Source of the DNA: Zoogloea sp041904905
GTDB lineage: Bacteria; Pseudomonadota; Gammaproteobacteria; Burkholderiales; Rhodocyclaceae
Direction: 5' to 3'
NCBI RefSeq assembly: GCF_041904905.1
Contig: NZ_JAYRMI010000008.1
Span: 32,681-96,680 of the forward strand
DNA: 64,000 nucleotides
Part shown: one piece after another, positions 16,821 through 24,259 of the stretch
How the letters are laid out: each line of letters starts with the position of its first letter
Numbering within the stretch: the first letter of the stretch is position 1
Position numbers and translations under genes: made by a program
The notes under the pieces: model-generated
The model's database searches: none
Told to the model about the DNA's origin: nothing
Seen by the model: the letters and a program-made list of their open reading frames with translations, nothing else

Positions 16821-17852
16821 TCAGGCCGGCGCCACGCCGGCCGCCGCGAAGTGCGCATCGAGCCGGGCGATCCACCCGGCTTTTTCTTCGTCCGTCGCCA
16901 GGCTCGCCTCGAAGCTGTTGCGGGCCAGGCGATACCAGGCGGCGGCGTCCAGCTGGAAGGCCGCCTGCACGGCGCGGATGTTGGCGCCCAGGTAACCGCC
17001 GAAATAGGCCGGGTCGTCGCTATTGATCGTCACCTTCGCGCCGGCGGCCAGCAGGCGCGGCAGGCTGTGCTCGACCATCGCCGGAAACACCCGCAGGCGC
17101 ACATTGGAGAGCGGGCACACGGTGAGCGGCACGCCCTCGCGGGCCAGCCGGGCCAGCAGCGCGGCGTCCTCCACCGCCCGCACGCCGTGGTCGATGCGGC
17201 ACGCGCCCAGCACATCCAGCGCCTCGGCGATGTAGGCCGGCGGCCCCTCCTCGCCGGCGTGGGCCACCACCGGCTTGCCCAACGCCCGGCAACGCGCAAA
17301 GAGCCGCGCGAACTTGGCCGGCGGATGCCCCCGCTCCGACGAATCCAGCCCGAAACCGTGGATGCGCTCCAGGTAGGGCTCGGCCTCGGCCAGGGTGGCA
17401 AACCCCTCGTCCTCCGACAGATGGCGCAGAAAGCACAGGATCAGCCGGCCGCTCACGCCCCAACGCGCAGCGCCTTCGGCCAGCCCGTCCTCCAGCCCGG
17501 CAAGCAGCGTGCCGAAGGGCACCCCGCGGGCGGTGTGGGTTTGCGGGTCGAAGAACACCTCGGCGTGGATCACCCCGTCGGCCGCCGCGCGGGCCAGATA
17601 GGCCAGCATCAGATCGCGGAAATCGGCGCGGGTCTGCAACACCTGCGCGCAGGTGTAGTAGAGGTCGAGGAAGGACTGCAGGCTGTCGAAATCGTAGGCC
17701 GCGGCCAGCGCCGCCTCGTCCGGCCAGGGCAGCGTCACCCCGTTGCGGCGGGCCAGCGCAAAGGCGAGGTCGGGCTCCAGCGTGCCCTCGATGTGCAGGT
17801 GCAGCTCGGCCTTGGGCATGGCCAGGGCAAGGCTCAGGGGGTCGGCAGACAT
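16821..17852 (-). CDS. Adenine deaminase (adenosine deaminase superfamily, Aah1/PA0148 type)
   Basis: Zn-dependent hydrolase converting adenine to hypoxanthine in purine salvage. The 343-aa protein carries the metal motif HLHIEGTLEP, the stretch FFDPQTHTARG, the catalytic HAGEEGPP, IDHGVRA and the Zn-binding NSDDPAYFGGY. IEGT after the HxH pair, with DPQTHTARG, is typical of the adenine-specific branch rather than mammalian adenosine deaminases; this is from memory of the family, so adenosine deaminase is the alternative. The start at 17852 (MSADPLSLA) fits the family. It is divergent from the PAS-phosphatase gene and lies 130 bp upstream of it. Confidence 0.88.
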   Translation of the reverse strand: MSADPLSLALAMPKAELHLHIEGTLEPDLAFALARRNGVTLPWPDEAALAAAYDFDSLQSFLDLYYTCAQVLQTRADFRDLMLAYLARAAADGVIHAEVFFDPQTHTARGVPFGTLLAGLEDGLAEGAARWGVSGRLILCFLRHLSEDEGFATLAEAEPYLERIHGFGLDSSERGHPPAKFARLFARCRALGKPVVAHAGEEGPPAYIAEALDVLGACRIDHGVRAVEDAALLARLAREGVPLTVCPLSNVRLRVFPAMVEHSLPRLLAAGAKVTINSDDPAYFGGYLGANIRAVQAAFQLDAAAWYRLARNSFEASLATDEEKAGWIARLDAHFAAAGVAPA

Positions 17853-17984
17853 GGCGGCGCGCTCCGGCGGGTTGGCATGCCGCGATCTTAGGGCCAGACC
17901 GCCCTCGGGGCAAAAGATCGGCCCGGCTGCGCCGTAAATACTGGCGCAGCGCAGCCCGCCCGATCGATCCGCCGGAGAACCGCC

Positions 17985-19202
17985 ATGTCGCCCCAGCCCA
18001 CCGCCACGGAACAAGGCCAGGCCACCAATTTTGCCATCACCCTGATGGAGCATCTGGTGGTGCCCACCTTCGTGCTCGACGCCGACCAGCGGGTGCTCAT
18101 CTGGAACCACGCCTGCGAACGCCTCACCGGCATCCCCGCGCGCGAGGTGATCGGCACCCGCAACCACTGGCGGGCCTTCTACGACAGCCCGCGGCCGTGC
18201 CTGGCCGATCTGGTGGCGCTCAACGACTGGTCGCTGATCGACAAGCTCTACACCACCCACGACGAGCCCAACACCCCCGCCCACGGCGTGCACGCCGAAA
18301 ACTGGTGCACCATGCCCCGCCGGGGCCGGCAGCTGTATCTGGTGGTGGACGCCGGCCCGGTGTTCGACGAAGCCGGCAAGCTCATCGCGGTGGTCGAAAC
18401 CCTGCGCGACAACACCGAGAACAAGCTCACCCAGATCAAGGTGGCCGAGCAGGCCAGCCTGCTCCAGCACCACTACGACGAGCACGAGCGCGAGGCGAAG
18501 ATGGCCCGCCGCATCCTCGACCACCAGATCCGCACCGACCTCATCCGGCAGGCCGGCATCCGCTACACCGTAATGCCCGCCACCAACTTCTCCGGCGACC
18601 TGATCCTCGCCGCCCGCTCGCCGGACGGCCGGCTCCACGCCCTGCTGGCCGACGCCACCGGCCACGGCCTGGCCGCCGCGGTGAGCGTGCTGCCGGTGGT
18701 ACAGGAGTTCTACCGCCTGGTAGAGCAGAACGAGCGCCTGCGCGGCATCGTCGACTCGATCAACTTCGTGCTCGCCAACTCCCTGCCCGCCGGGCGCTTC
18801 GTGGCGGCCGCCTTCGTCTGCCTCGACGAGGCCGCGCGGGAAGGCGAGGTGTGGATCGGCGGCATCCCCGGCGTGCAGATGCTCGACGACGACGGCCGCA
18901 TCGTGCGCCGCTTCGAATCCCGCAACCTGCCCCTGGGCGTCACCCGCGAGGCCGACGGCATCAAGGCCGTCGAACGCTTCGCGTGGCAGGCTCCCGCCCG
19001 GCTGGTGATGCTCTCCGACGGCGTCGTCGAAGCCACCGCCCCCGACGGCGAAGCCTTCGGCGAAGCCCGCCTCGCCCACTGCCTCGCCAGCCCGCGCAGC
19101 GAAGACCTGATCGCCCGCCTGCGCGCCTGCCTCACCGCCCACCTCGCCGGCACCCCGGCCCACGACGACATCTCGATCCTGGTGATCGACTGCCCAACCT
19201 GA
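17985..19202 (+). CDS. PAS domain plus SpoIIE/PP2C-type serine phosphatase
   Basis: Predicted signalling phosphatase of the RsbU/SpoIIE group. The 405-aa protein has an N-terminal PAS domain (about 20-150; VPTFVLDADQRVLIWNHACE), a short coiled-coil linker (about 150-180; EHEREAKMARRI) and a PP2C-like domain with NFSGDLILAA, LLADATGHGLAAAV, MLSDGVVEA and a C-terminal HDDISILVID, the last three carrying metal-binding acidic residues. No anti-sigma or STAS partner is adjacent; the small protein at 62.1 kb is far away. Such proteins usually control partner-switching of sigma factors or c-di-GMP outputs; the target here is unknown. Confidence 0.88.
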   Translation: MSPQPTATEQGQATNFAITLMEHLVVPTFVLDADQRVLIWNHACERLTGIPAREVIGTRNHWRAFYDSPRPCLADLVALNDWSLIDKLYTTHDEPNTPAHGVHAENWCTMPRRGRQLYLVVDAGPVFDEAGKLIAVVETLRDNTENKLTQIKVAEQASLLQHHYDEHEREAKMARRILDHQIRTDLIRQAGIRYTVMPATNFSGDLILAARSPDGRLHALLADATGHGLAAAVSVLPVVQEFYRLVEQNERLRGIVDSINFVLANSLPAGRFVAAAFVCLDEAAREGEVWIGGIPGVQMLDDDGRIVRRFESRNLPLGVTREADGIKAVERFAWQAPARLVMLSDGVVEATAPDGEAFGEARLAHCLASPRSEDLIARLRACLTAHLAGTPAHDDISILVIDCPT

Positions 19203-19245
19203 CGACACGCGCCTCGCAAAGACAAAGGCGGCCCCCCACCCTCCA

Positions 19246-19275
19246 ACCGCCGGCCTGGCCGGCGGTCTGGATTCT
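19246..19275. terminator. Long GC-rich hairpin between convergent genes
   Basis: ACCGCCGGCC (19246-19255) and GGCCGGCGGT (19257-19266) form a near-perfect dyad between the phosphatase stop (19202) and the convergent small gene stop (19277). No real U-tract follows on either strand, so intrinsic termination is uncertain. Confidence 0.4.
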
Positions 19276-19276
19276 C

Positions 19277-19645
19277 TTACTCCTCCGCTTTCTTCGTCTT
19301 CCGCTTCTTGGATTGTTCCAATTTCTTCTTCAGCCCCAGGGCGGCGACCTGGTCGGAGTTGGGGCCGTAGAGGGCGCGGGCTTCGAATTTGACGCCGAGC
19401 ATGGAGTTGTGGAGCTTGCGGCGGGCGGCGATGAGGAGGTCGACGCCGGCGGCGGCCGCGGCCTGGGTGACGATGGCGTTGTGTTCGGCGGCGCGCAGTT
19501 CGGCGTAGGCGGCGTCGACGGATTCGCGGCTGTTGTCGGGGTTGTTGGCCCGGTAGTCGGTCATGGCGCTGAAGGCGTGGTAGGCCTCGATGTTCTTCAG
19601 CGTCTGGGCTGCGCTCACGCGGGTCTTCGGGTTGACGTTGTCCAT
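19277..19645 (-). CDS. Hypothetical helical protein with lysine-rich tail
   Basis: I do not recognise this 122-aa protein. It has a good ribosome site (AGGAG 8 nt before the ATG), so it is very probably real. The sequence looks mostly helical (NIEAYHAFSAMTDYRAN, ELRAAEHNAIVTQAAAAAG, DLLIAARRKLHNSML), without signal peptide or membrane segment. It ends in a basic run (GLKKKLEQSKKRKTKKAEE) that could bind nucleic acid or another acidic partner. It is monocistronic. The palindrome cluster at 19.81-19.96 kb lies 170-310 bp upstream of its start and may be part of its control region. Confidence 0.75.
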   Translation of the reverse strand: MDNVNPKTRVSAAQTLKNIEAYHAFSAMTDYRANNPDNSRESVDAAYAELRAAEHNAIVTQAAAAAGVDLLIAARRKLHNSMLGVKFEARALYGPNSDQVAALGLKKKLEQSKKRKTKKAEE

Positions 19646-19812
19646 GGTTTCTCCTTCCTGTTGTTCAGAATGACAGGGCTGTTACATAGACCAATGCTAC
19701 TCCTGGGCCGCGCAATGACGCAAGAGTACGCACATGAGCTTGCGGCAGGCAGCTCTTGAGAACGACGTCGGGATAAGCACAGCCGCGCGGCGGTGCGTTC
19801 GGGCGCGTCGCC

Positions 19813-19955
19813 AGAAGAGTCGATCAACGCGCCGATGGAGTGACTCTCCAGCGGCGAAAAGTCACTCAACGCGCGTGTTGATTGAGTTTTTCGTCGCATC
19901 AACACACTTAACACGCCGGAAAAGTGAATCTCCGCATGCGTTGAGTGACTTCTTC
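19813..19955. repeat. Cluster of three degenerate 37-bp palindromes
   Basis: Copies lie at 19813-19849, 19856-19892 and 19919-19955. Each has the form GAARAGTCACTCAACGCG then its approximate inverted complement, and copies resemble each other on both strands. Half copies (ATCAACACACTTAACACG) fill the gap between the second and third. Arms are imperfect, so each can form a hairpin in DNA or RNA. Function is unknown. Confidence 0.75.
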
Positions 19956-20106
19956 GGGAGCGCAAGTCAATTGCGCGGCGGAGCATGGATGTTGCGCGCT
20001 GGCGAATGGGTGTTTCACCGCGCGGGATGTGGGTGTCGCCGGGTGCGATGGCCGTTTGCGAGGGCGTAGGCCGAGCGCCTGCGGGGGAGCAGGCGGCGGT
20101 GGACGC

Positions 20107-20147
20107 AAAAAAGGCCGGAACCCTGATTTCGCGGGGCTTGCCGGCCT
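20107..20147 (-). terminator. Rho-independent terminator of tRNA-Leu
   Basis: On the minus strand AGGCCGG pairs with CCGGCCT across a GC-rich loop and is followed by a T6 run (TTTTTTG). It starts 27 bp beyond the encoded CCA end. Confidence 0.8.
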
Positions 20148-20173
20148 GATTCGGACTACTTTGGAACAGCTTA

Positions 20174-20258
20174 TGGTGCCTTGGGCGAGACTCGAACTCG
20201 CACGGCTTGCGCCACTACCCCCTCAAGATAGCGTGTCTACCAATTTCACCACCAAGGC
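20174..20258 (-). tRNA. tRNA-Leu (anticodon GAG)
   Basis: The minus strand starts GCCTTGGTGGTGAAATTGG and ends in GCCCAAGGC-ACCA. The acceptor stem GCCTTGG pairs with CCAAGGC, the T arm contains GAGTTCGAGTCTC, and a class II variable arm (GTGGCGCAAGCCGT) is present, as expected for leucine. The anticodon stem CTATC/GGTAG encloses TTGAGGG, giving anticodon GAG, which reads CUC/CUU. CCA is encoded. Length is 85 nt. Confidence 0.96.
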
Positions 20259-20299
20259 ACTGCGGCAACCTGTTTGAAGAGGAGCGCAGAAGGGCGTGG

Positions 20300-20327
20300 A
20301 GTATAGCCTATCTTCCGCCGGCGTCAA
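20300..20327 (-). promoter_or_regulatory. Sigma-70 promoter of tRNA-Leu
   Basis: On the minus strand TTGACG (20327-20322), a 16-bp spacer and TATACT (20305-20300) are found about 41 bp upstream of the mature tRNA 5' end, leaving a leader of some 35 nt. Both hexamers differ from consensus at one or two positions. Confidence 0.75.
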
Positions 20328-20422
20328 GGGGTTTGGGTGGGAGGCGGGCCGTGGAGCCGCGTGGCGGGCCTGTGTTACCGTGGCGGCACGCCCCGCCCGC
20401 GCTTTTTCGGAGACGCCCTGCG

Positions 20423-21802
20423 ATGATCGACCGGCCCCTGCCGCCCCCCGACCCCGCCGCTGCCGACGAGGCGCCCCCGCCGGCGGGGCAGCGCCATGTG
20501 CTGGTGCGCGGGCAGGTGCTCCACTTTCTTGCCGATCCGGGGCCCCACGACGACCCGGCCGCGTGGCGGTATTTCGACGACGGCGCCCTGTGGGTGGCAG
20601 ACGGCCGGGTGGTGGTGGCGGGGCCCTGGGCCGAGGTGAGCGCGGCGCTGCCGCCGGCGGCGCGCAAGGCCGCCACGTTGCACGATTACCGCGGGCGGCT
20701 GGTGCTGCCGGGCTTTGTGGACACCCACCTGCACTACGCCCAGGCGGGCATCATGGGCGCCTTCGGCCGCCAGCTGCTCGACTGGCTAAAGGATTACACC
20801 TTTCCGGCCGAGGCGCGGCTGGCCGATCTGTCCGAGGCGGAGCGGGCGGCGGCCTTTGCGGTGGAGCGCCTGCTGGCCCACGGCACCACCACCGCGTCGG
20901 TGTTCGGCACGGTGCATGCGCATTCGGTGGATGCCTTTCTGGCGGTGGCCGAGGCCCGCCGGCTGCGCATGCTGTGCGGCAAGGTGCTGATGGACCGCCA
21001 CTGCCCGGACACGCTTCGCGACACCGCCGAATCGGGTATCCGCGACAGCCTCGACCTGATCGCGCGCTGGCACGGTCGGGGGCGGCTGCGCTACAGCCTC
21101 ACGCCGCGCTTTGCGCCCACCTCGACGCCGACGCAGCTGCGCCTCACCGGCGAGTTGTTCGCCAGCCGGCCGGATCTGCACCTGCAAAGCCATCTGGCCG
21201 AGAACCGCGCCGAGCTGGCCTGGGTGGCGGCACTCTTTCCGGAGCGGGCCGGCTATCTGGATGTGTATGCCCACTTCGGGCTGCTGGGCCCGCGGGCGAT
21301 CCACGCCCACTGCATCCACCTCAGCGACGGGGAGCGCCGGACGATGGCGGCCAGCGGCAGCGCGGCGGCCTTCTGCCCCAGCTCCAACCTGTTCCTGGGC
21401 AGCGGCTTCTTCGATCACGCGGCCAGTCTGGCGGCCGGCCTGCGGGTGGGCCTTGCCACCGACATCGGGGCCGGCACCGGCTTTGGGCTGCTGCCCACCC
21501 TGCGCGACGCCTATTGCGTGAGCCAGGCCTGCGGCACGCCGCTGGGCGCGCTGCGGGGCTTTTACCTTGCCACCCTGGGCGGGGCCCGGGCGCTTTACCT
21601 GGACGACTTCGTCGGCAGCTTCGCGCCGGGCCGCGAGGCGGATTTCGTGGTCCTCGACTGGGCCGCCTCGCCGGAGCTGGCGTGGCGGATGGAACGCACC
21701 GCGTCCCTGCCCGAACGCCTGTTCGCGCTGACGATCCTGGCCGATCCGCGCTGCGTGGTGGCCACCCACGTACTGGGCGAGGTGGCCTGGCAGCGGGGCT
21801 GA
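20423..21802 (+). CDS. guaD: Guanine deaminase
   Basis: Zn amidohydrolase converting guanine to xanthine. The 459-aa protein begins at the ATG at 20423 (MIDRPLPPPD); the frame is open upstream through the tRNA, so earlier starts are rejected. Metal-site motifs are LPGFVDTHLHYAQ (His102, His104), LQSHLAEN, HAHCIHLSD and LATDIGAGTGF (Asp), all with the wording of the guanine deaminase branch (GFVDTHLHYPQ in relatives; here YAQ). With the adenine deaminase at 16.8 kb it indicates purine-base salvage or catabolism, though they are not an operon. Confidence 0.92.
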   Translation: MIDRPLPPPDPAAADEAPPPAGQRHVLVRGQVLHFLADPGPHDDPAAWRYFDDGALWVADGRVVVAGPWAEVSAALPPAARKAATLHDYRGRLVLPGFVDTHLHYAQAGIMGAFGRQLLDWLKDYTFPAEARLADLSEAERAAAFAVERLLAHGTTTASVFGTVHAHSVDAFLAVAEARRLRMLCGKVLMDRHCPDTLRDTAESGIRDSLDLIARWHGRGRLRYSLTPRFAPTSTPTQLRLTGELFASRPDLHLQSHLAENRAELAWVAALFPERAGYLDVYAHFGLLGPRAIHAHCIHLSDGERRTMAASGSAAAFCPSSNLFLGSGFFDHAASLAAGLRVGLATDIGAGTGFGLLPTLRDAYCVSQACGTPLGALRGFYLATLGGARALYLDDFVGSFAPGREADFVVLDWAASPELAWRMERTASLPERLFALTILADPRCVVATHVLGEVAWQRG

Positions 21803-21809
21803 CCGGCGA

Positions 21810-22190
21810 TCAGGCGGGCAGCGGCGGCGCGCCCCTGGGGTCGGGGCCGTAGCGGTTGGTGCCCGGCTCGCCCTGCTGGATGGCAAACACCAGCAGGATC
21901 AGCGCGCCGATAAGCGGAATCAGCAGGAGCAGCATCCACCAGCCCGATTTGCCGATGTCGTGCAGCCGGCGCACCGCCAGGGCAAGGCTGGGCACCAGCA
22001 CGATCAGGGTGTACAGCCCGGAGATGGCGTCGGCCGGGCTGTGCTCGCTGCCAACGCCCAGCAGGCCGGCCACCACCCCCAGCCCGAGGGAGATCAGCAG
22101 GTTGAAGAGGGTGAACATCCAGTATTCCTGGCGCGTCGAGCGCCCCTTGAAATCGGCGAACCTCCGGAAAGCCAGCAGATACCACTTCAT
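21810..22190 (-). CDS. DUF805 inner-membrane protein
   Basis: Small (126 aa) membrane protein of the DUF805 family (YhaH/YhaI-like), function unknown. Family signatures are FKGRSTRQEYWMF near the N-terminus, RRLHDIGKSGWW in the cytoplasmic loop and GTNRYGPDP near the C-terminus. Three to four hydrophobic segments are visible (LFNLLISLGLGVVAGLLGV, LYTLIVLVPSLALAV, WWMLLLLIPLIGALILLVF). It is convergent with guaD (stops 7 bp apart) and divergent from the MFS gene. Confidence 0.92.
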   Translation of the reverse strand: MKWYLLAFRRFADFKGRSTRQEYWMFTLFNLLISLGLGVVAGLLGVGSEHSPADAISGLYTLIVLVPSLALAVRRLHDIGKSGWWMLLLLIPLIGALILLVFAIQQGEPGTNRYGPDPRGAPPLPA

Positions 22191-22340
22191 CCTGTCACCT
22201 CATGCGTCAAAACCGGGCAGGCCGCCCATCGACGACGATAGCATGATCCGCACCACCGCCGCCCGACATGGGCAGGCGGCGCCCCTTCACAGCAGGCGGC
22301 AAGCAGACTACCTTCCGGGTTTGCCTGCCGCCTTGCCCCC

Positions 22341-23540
22341 ATGCCGCCGTATATCCGCGCCCTCGCCTCCCGCAACTACCGCATCTACTTCGCCGGCCAG
22401 CTGGTGTCCCTGGCCGGCACCTGGATGCAGCAGATCGCCATGGTGTGGCTGGCCTACCGGCTCACCGGCTCGGCCTTCGTGCTGGGGGCGGTGGGCTTTG
22501 CCAGCCAGATCCCGATCCTGGTGCTGGGCGCCGTCGGCGGGGTGATGACCGACCGCTTCGACCGGCGCCGGCTGCTGCTCGCCACCCAGGCCCTGTCGAT
22601 GGTGCAGGCCCTGCTGCTGGCGCTGCTGGCCTGGCAGGACGCCGCCACGCCGGCCCACCTCATCGGGCTGGCCTTCGGGCTGGGCTGCATCAACGCGCTG
22701 GACGTGCCGGCCCGCCAGTCCATCGTGGTGCAGCTGGTGAACAACCGGGACGACCTGCCCAACGCCATCGCCCTCAACTCGTTCATGATGCACGCCACCC
22801 GCTTCGTGGGCCCGGCCCTGGCCGGCTGGGTGGTGGCCACCACCGGCGAGGCCGTGTGCTTCCTGCTCAACGCCGCCTCGTATCTGGCGGTGCTGCTGGC
22901 CCTGCTGGCGATCCGCCTGCCGGCCGGCTCCGGCGCCCGCCCGGCCGCGCCGCCGCTGCAGGCCCTGAAGGAGGGCCTCGCCTACTGCGCCGGCAACCGC
23001 TCGATCCGCGCCTCGCTGCTGCTGGTGGCCAGCCTGAGCCTGCTGGCCACCCCCTACGCGGTGCTGATGCCGCTCTTCGCCAGGGAGATCTTCGGCGGCG
23101 ACGCCCGCCTGTTCGGCCTGCTGATGGGCTGCGCCGGCGCCGGGGCGCTGCTGGGCGCGGTGCTGCTGGCGAGCCGCACCGACACCGCCGGCCTCACCGC
23201 CCTGGTGGGGCACGCCGCGCCGGCCGCCGGGGTGGCGCTGGCCGCCTTCGCGCTCTCCGGCAGGCTGTGGCTGAGCGTGCCGATCCTGCTGGTGCTGGGG
23301 TTCTCGATCCTGCTGTGCGTGGCCGGCAGCAACACCTTGATCCAGACCCGGGTGGACAACGACTTCCGCGGCCGGGTGATGGCGCTGTTCACGATGGCCT
23401 TCCTGGGCCTGGCGCCCATCGGCAGCTTTGCGGTGGGCAGCGCCGCCCACGCCTTCGGGGTGCGCCCGACCCTGCTGGCGTGCGGGCTGGCGACCTGCGT
23501 GGCCGGGCTCGTCTACCGGCGCGGCCGGCGCGCGGCTTAA
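22341..23540 (+). CDS. MFS exporter, EntS-like (MFS_3) family
   Basis: Proton-coupled exporter of the inner membrane, 399 aa with about 11-12 hydrophobic segments. It begins with FRNYRIYFAG-like wording (SRNYRIYFAGQLVSLAGTW), has the loop 2-3 motif A variant TDRFDRRRLL and the central DVPARQSIVVQLV and LNSFMMHATRFVGPALAG stretches typical of EntS/MFS_3 proteins. The substrate is unknown; siderophores and drugs are typical of the family. Its stop overlaps the stop of the convergent neighbour by 4 bp (TTAA read on both strands). Confidence 0.88.
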   Translation: MPPYIRALASRNYRIYFAGQLVSLAGTWMQQIAMVWLAYRLTGSAFVLGAVGFASQIPILVLGAVGGVMTDRFDRRRLLLATQALSMVQALLLALLAWQDAATPAHLIGLAFGLGCINALDVPARQSIVVQLVNNRDDLPNAIALNSFMMHATRFVGPALAGWVVATTGEAVCFLLNAASYLAVLLALLAIRLPAGSGARPAAPPLQALKEGLAYCAGNRSIRASLLLVASLSLLATPYAVLMPLFAREIFGGDARLFGLLMGCAGAGALLGAVLLASRTDTAGLTALVGHAAPAAGVALAAFALSGRLWLSVPILLVLGFSILLCVAGSNTLIQTRVDNDFRGRVMALFTMAFLGLAPIGSFAVGSAAHAFGVRPTLLACGLATCVAGLVYRRGRRAA

Positions 23541-24082
23541 GCCTCGCCGGCGGCACCGCCCCGGGCTTCGCGCACTTCGTCCTCGTCGAGCAGCGAGGTG
23601 TCGCCCTCCTTGGGCAGCAGGCGCATCACGTCGGGGCCCTTGAAGTACATCGCCTCGATGAGGGCCGGCAGCTCGCGCAGGCCGGGCCGCATGTGGCGGA
23701 GGGCGAACACCCCCAGCATGCTGGCCTCGCGGGCCTCCCAGAGCAGATCGCGCACGTTGCTCTCGCCCCGGTGGACCAGCACCCGCAGCCGGGTGAGGAG
23801 CGGGCTCAACTGCTTGACGCTCAACATGTGCCCGCGGATCTCGTCCACGTCCACATCGTCGTCGTCCTCGAACACGTCGCGCTCCCGCAGGATCACCTCG
23901 CAGGCCTTGCGGATGAAGACTTCGCCGCGGGGGTAGCAGGGCAGGCCCTCGGGCACGTCGTTCTCGTCGAAGTCGTCGAGGATGGCGAACTTCTCTTCCA
24001 GGATCGCCACCGCGCGCTCCATGGCCTTCAGGTCGGCCTCGCTGAAATCGAAGGTGGCACGATAGTCGTAGTTGTCGTTCAT
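23537..24082 (-). CDS. Acidic hypothetical protein
   Basis: I do not recognise this 181-aa protein. It is soluble-looking and strongly acidic, with runs such as ILDDFDENDVPEG and VFEDDDDVDVDE and a Glu/Asp-rich C-terminal tail. There is no signal peptide and no metal-binding motif beyond two isolated Cys. A central helical region (LLTRLRVLVHRGESNVRDLLWEAREASML) suggests a globular fold. It is divergent from the radical SAM gene and convergent with the MFS gene; neither tells its role. Confidence 0.75.
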   Translation of the reverse strand: MNDNYDYRATFDFSEADLKAMERAVAILEEKFAILDDFDENDVPEGLPCYPRGEVFIRKACEVILRERDVFEDDDDVDVDEIRGHMLSVKQLSPLLTRLRVLVHRGESNVRDLLWEAREASMLGVFALRHMRPGLRELPALIEAMYFKGPDVMRLLPKEGDTSLLDEDEVREARGGAAGEA

Positions 24083-24259
24083 GGTCGGCTCCGGCTGCTG
24101 GCTGGTTGAATATGCGCCCCGGGCAAGGCGTCACGAAGCCCAAGTTTAAACCCTTGTTTCCCATCCGCATATTGCCGGCCGCAGGCCCCGCGGCGGCACC
24201 GCGGCGCCCGCAGGCGGCGATCCGCTATCATTGCCGCTCCGCCTGCCGCCGTACCCGCC

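Larger units (their letters stand above)
19646..20173. other. Gene-free stretch holding three related palindromes and a tRNA terminator
   Basis: No credible gene is seen in these 528 bases. Both strands have open frames, but they run through the palindromes and show low-complexity Ser/Arg translations. From left to right it holds the upstream region of the small gene ending at 19645, the three 37-bp palindromes (19813-19955), a small dyad GCGCAA/TTGCGC (about 19960-19976) and the tRNA-Leu terminator (20107-20147). Confidence 0.7.

Noticed and set aside
16821..19208. 795-codon open frame including adenine deaminase
   Set aside because: The part upstream of 17852 is antisense to the PAS-phosphatase gene; the enzyme itself starts at MSADPLS.
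19813..19955. CRISPR array
   Set aside because: Only three degenerate palindromes with unequal spacing (43 and 63 bp between centres) and no spacer/repeat regularity; no cas genes in the window.
19734..20069. Open frames over the palindrome cluster on both strands
   Set aside because: The repetitive Ser/Thr/Arg wording is explained by the DNA palindromes themselves; no ribosome site, no domain.
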